Assembly: GCA_963776735.1 (NCBI GenBank)
Contig: CAVZNV010000018.1
Span: 558,001 to 622,000, forward strand
DNA: 64,000 nucleotides
DNA from: PALSA-612 sp963776735
Lineage (GTDB): Bacteria > Actinomycetota > Thermoleophilia > Gaiellales > Gaiellaceae
Reading direction: 5' to 3'
The notes below the pieces were generated by a model, which saw only the letters and a program-made list of their open reading frames with translations, had not been told where the DNA came from and made no database searches. This document shows positions 61,921 through 64,000 of this stretch, one piece after another; position 1 is the stretch's first letter, and each line of letters opens with the position of its first letter. Made by a program: the position numbers and the translations under genes.

Positions 61921-62151
61921 GTGAGCGAACTGGTGCAAGTCGCCCTGGCGGAAGACGTCACCGAGGCCGAGGAGATCCAGGAGATCCTGCGGCTCGCAGG
62001 CATCGACTCCAAGCTCGAGACCGCGGTGGAGCACCATCCGACATCGACCGAAGACGCTCCGCAGAAGGTGCTCGTGCCCGAATCGGATCTCGAGCAGGCG
62101 CTCCACGCCATCGAGGCCATGACCGACCCTGACGAAATCGCCTCGGACTAG
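61921..62151 (+). CDS. DUF2007 domain protein (putative signal transducer)
   Basis: 76 residues (VQVALAEDVTEAEEIQEILR ... SDLEQALHAIEAM). Matches the small DUF2007 fold. GTG start with GGAGGAGG upstream, 24 bp after rnz. Confidence 0.7.
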   Translation: MSELVQVALAEDVTEAEEIQEILRLAGIDSKLETAVEHHPTSTEDAPQKVLVPESDLEQALHAIEAMTDPDEIASD

Positions 62152-62253
62152 CCCACGCGCGTCGCCGGAGCAGCCAGGCGGGCGCTCGATCCCGTCCTAC
62201 CACGGACAGTCGGTGTCCGGACGGTCCGGTTCGGCCCCGCACGCGGGCTGCGG

Positions 62254-63000
62254 ATGGGAATCGACTTCCGCCGGCAGATGCGGATGTACCTCGGAGTCTT
62301 CGAGCTCGAGCTCGCGCCGTGGTTCCGAAAGCTCTGCCCTCGCGGGGCGAGCGCGTTCGACGTCGGCGCGCGCGAGGGGTACCACACGCTGCTCCTCGCC
62401 CGGTTGTCGGCCGGCGGACGCGTGCTCGCCTTCGAGGCCGACGCGCACGAGCACGAGCTCCTCTGCCGGAACATCGCCGCGAATCCCGGGCTGACCCCGG
62501 CCCCGGAAGCGCGGCTCGCTCGCGTCACCGCCGGCGCGAAAGACACCGACGCGACGCTCGACGAGGCCGCGTTCGGCGGCGACGGGTTCGCTCCCGACGT
62601 CGTCAAGCTCGACGTCGAGGGCTGGGAGCTGCAAGCGCTCGAGGGCGCGACTCGCCTGCTCTCCGAACGCCGCCCGCACCTGATCGTCGAGACCCACTCG
62701 CAGTCACTCGAGCATGACTGCGTCGCCTTGCTCCGGAGCCACGGCTACTCGCCGGCCGTGGTGCACCCGCGAGCCCGGCTCGCCGAGGTCAGACCCGGCC
62801 ACAACCGATGGCTCGTCGCGGAGGGGATGTCCCCGCAGACCGCGACCTCGCACAACCGGACGAGGCCGCGCGAAATTGGCGCACAATCGGCACACATGCC
62901 TGCGGAAGAGACCGATATCGTCGAAGCCGAGGGGGGAGGGTTGTACCCCACCCTTGATGGGTGGGGGAACCGCGGGCTGTCCGCCGCGGACACGGCCTGA
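62254..63000 (+). CDS. FkbM-type SAM-dependent methyltransferase
   Basis: 248 residues. SAM site AFDVGAREGYHTLLLARLS, acidic VLAFEADAHEHELL, and VVKLDVEGWELQALEGATRL typical of FkbM proteins. The last ~45 residues after HNRWLVAEG are unlike the family and may be read-through of noncoding DNA. Upstream, the frame stays open for 34 codons to the DUF2007 stop with protein-like composition but no start codon, so the N terminus may be longer. Confidence 0.75.
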   Translation: MGIDFRRQMRMYLGVFELELAPWFRKLCPRGASAFDVGAREGYHTLLLARLSAGGRVLAFEADAHEHELLCRNIAANPGLTPAPEARLARVTAGAKDTDATLDEAAFGGDGFAPDVVKLDVEGWELQALEGATRLLSERRPHLIVETHSQSLEHDCVALLRSHGYSPAVVHPRARLAEVRPGHNRWLVAEGMSPQTATSHNRTRPREIGAQSAHMPAEETDIVEAEGGGLYPTLDGWGNRGLSAADTA

Positions 63001-63738
63001 ATGGGCGTCGACTTCGGGGCCAGGGCTGCGAGCTACGACCGGATCCGGCCGGTGGACGACAACTGGCGGGCGGTGTTCGAGGTCGTCGCGCGAGAGGCGG
63101 ATCTCCTCGGGCAGCGGGTGCTCGACATCGGCTGCGGCACCGGCCGGCTGTCGGCGGCGCTCGCCGAGCAGGGCTTCGCCCGCGTCTGGGGCGTCGACGC
63201 GTCGCCCGAGATGCTCGACGTCGCGCGCGGCAAGGTGCCGGCCGGCGTCGGTCTGAAGGAGGGCAGCGCCGAGCACCTTCCGTTCCGCGACGGCTGGTTC
63301 GACCGGGCGGTCATGTGGCTCGTCTGCCATCTCGTCGACCGTACGGCCGCGTTCCACGAGGCGGCGCGCGTCCTCGTCCCCGGCGGCCGGTTCGCCGTCG
63401 TCACGTTCGACTCGCGCCACTTCGACCGCTACTGGTTGAACGGCTTCTTTCCGCGCATCAGGGAGATCGACCTGGCCCGATTCCCGTCCGAGGACAGCCT
63501 GCGCACGGAGCTCCAGGACGCAGGCTTCGCCTCCGTCCGGATCGTTCCGCTCTCGCAGCACGCGGCGATCTCGCGGGCCGACGCGCTTGAGCGCATCCGG
63601 GGCCGCCACATCTCCACGTTCGACCTGCTTTCCGACGACGAGATCGCCGACGGCACCGCCCGCGCGGAGCGCGAGCTCCCGGATCCGGTGGAGTACGACC
63701 AGGAATGGCTCGTTGCGATCGCGAATACCGCGGCCTGA
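63001..63738 (+). CDS. class I SAM-dependent methyltransferase
   Basis: 245 residues. SAM motif LDIGCGTGRLSAALAEQG, GVDASPEMLDVAR, and LPFRDGWFDRAVMWLVCHLV place it in the Methyltransf_11/UbiE-like group. The start abuts the previous stop, so the two methyltransferases are coupled. Substrate unknown. Confidence 0.85.
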   Translation: MGVDFGARAASYDRIRPVDDNWRAVFEVVAREADLLGQRVLDIGCGTGRLSAALAEQGFARVWGVDASPEMLDVARGKVPAGVGLKEGSAEHLPFRDGWFDRAVMWLVCHLVDRTAAFHEAARVLVPGGRFAVVTFDSRHFDRYWLNGFFPRIREIDLARFPSEDSLRTELQDAGFASVRIVPLSQHAAISRADALERIRGRHISTFDLLSDDEIADGTARAERELPDPVEYDQEWLVAIANTAA

Positions 63739-64000
63739 TGCGCCGCCTGCTCCTCGCCGTCCCGATCGTCCTCCTCGCGCTCTCGGGAAGCGCGCCTGCC
63801 GCGACGGCGACCTACACGAGCCACCAGCTGCACCTCGGCATCTCCGCCGGGAGCGCGGTGCAGAGCTCGATCTCCGTGCCTGACTCGGGGCCGGTGTCCT
63901 TCGTCGCGGTCGGCGTCCGGATCGTCCACCCCCGCGACTCCGACCTCACGATCAGCGTGGTCAGCCCGCGCGGCACGACGGTTCCGCTCAGCTCCGGACG
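63738..64000 (+). CDS. secreted protein with proprotein-convertase P-domain (partial)
   Basis: 87 residues before the window ends. Signal peptide (RRLLLAVPIVLLALSGSAPA), then SISVPDSGPVSFVAVGVRIV and HPRDSDLTISVVSPRGT, the P/Homo-B pattern that follows secreted peptidases. ATG overlaps the preceding TGA. The rest lies outside the window. Confidence 0.65.
   Translation, partial: MRRLLLAVPIVLLALSGSAPAATATYTSHQLHLGISAGSAVQSSISVPDSGPVSFVAVGVRIVHPRDSDLTISVVSPRGTTVPLSSG

Overview
The window is about 64 kb of high-GC DNA with densely packed genes, many GTG or TTG starts, and start codons that often sit 6-9 bases after a -10 hexamer, which suggests leaderless messages. WhiA, coproheme decarboxylase HemQ, a CGAAC-N4-GTTCG type LexA box, DUF6458, and secreted collagen-like, glycoside hydrolase and beta-propeller proteins all point to an actinobacterium. 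The closest match I can suggest is class Thermoleophilia (Gaiellales/Solirubrobacterales), but this is inference from gene content and not a marker-gene result.

Layout. 0-12.4 kb: mostly minus-strand secreted and membrane proteins (subtilase, collagen-like protein, two glycoside hydrolases, HemQ). tRNA-Leu lies at 3.1 kb, and a 26-bp copy of its 3' end lies 1.2 kb downstream, bracketing one foreign-looking secreted-protein gene. 12.5-31.6 kb: a housekeeping block with uvrC, pruA, ogt and then whiA-gap-pgk-GNAT-tpiA-gpmI, an ECF-type sigma factor, a Ste24-like protease, a K+-channel-like protein with an atypical filter, argS without a canonical HIGH motif, glpX and class I fba. Together these give most of the triose and hexose-bisphosphate steps of glycolysis and gluconeogenesis. 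31.8-38 kb: tRNA-Gly, small zinc proteins, a damaged YVTN propeller, a nitroreductase and two Tad-pilus-like secreted proteins. 38-43 kb: three tandem paralogues of an EXORDIUM/Phi-1-like secreted family with C-terminal IPT/TIG domains. 43-47.8 kb: a HIT protein, then two TIR-domain receptor-like genes (TIR-TM-solute-binding protein, and TIR-kinase-TM-propeller) interrupted by many single-base indels. 47.8-57.9 kb: an AraC regulator, small membrane proteins, rhodanese, CorA, MFS, a sulfite-oxidase-like enzyme, flavodoxin, an HtrA-like protease, tRNA-Arg and a flippase-like protein. 57.9-64 kb: a probable D-glutamate pair (dgcA-dgcN), a LysM protein under a perfect SOS promoter, RNase Z, DUF2007, two methyltransferases and a partial P-domain protein.

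Cross-cutting signals. Several intergenic regions carry members of a small set of palindromes. Single-base frame disruptions affect at least seven genes, and they fall far more densely in the TIR/kinase locus than elsewhere. Because almost all are indels with no in-frame stop substitutions, base-calling or assembly error is as likely as true decay. No CRISPR array, insertion sequence, rRNA or replication origin was seen.
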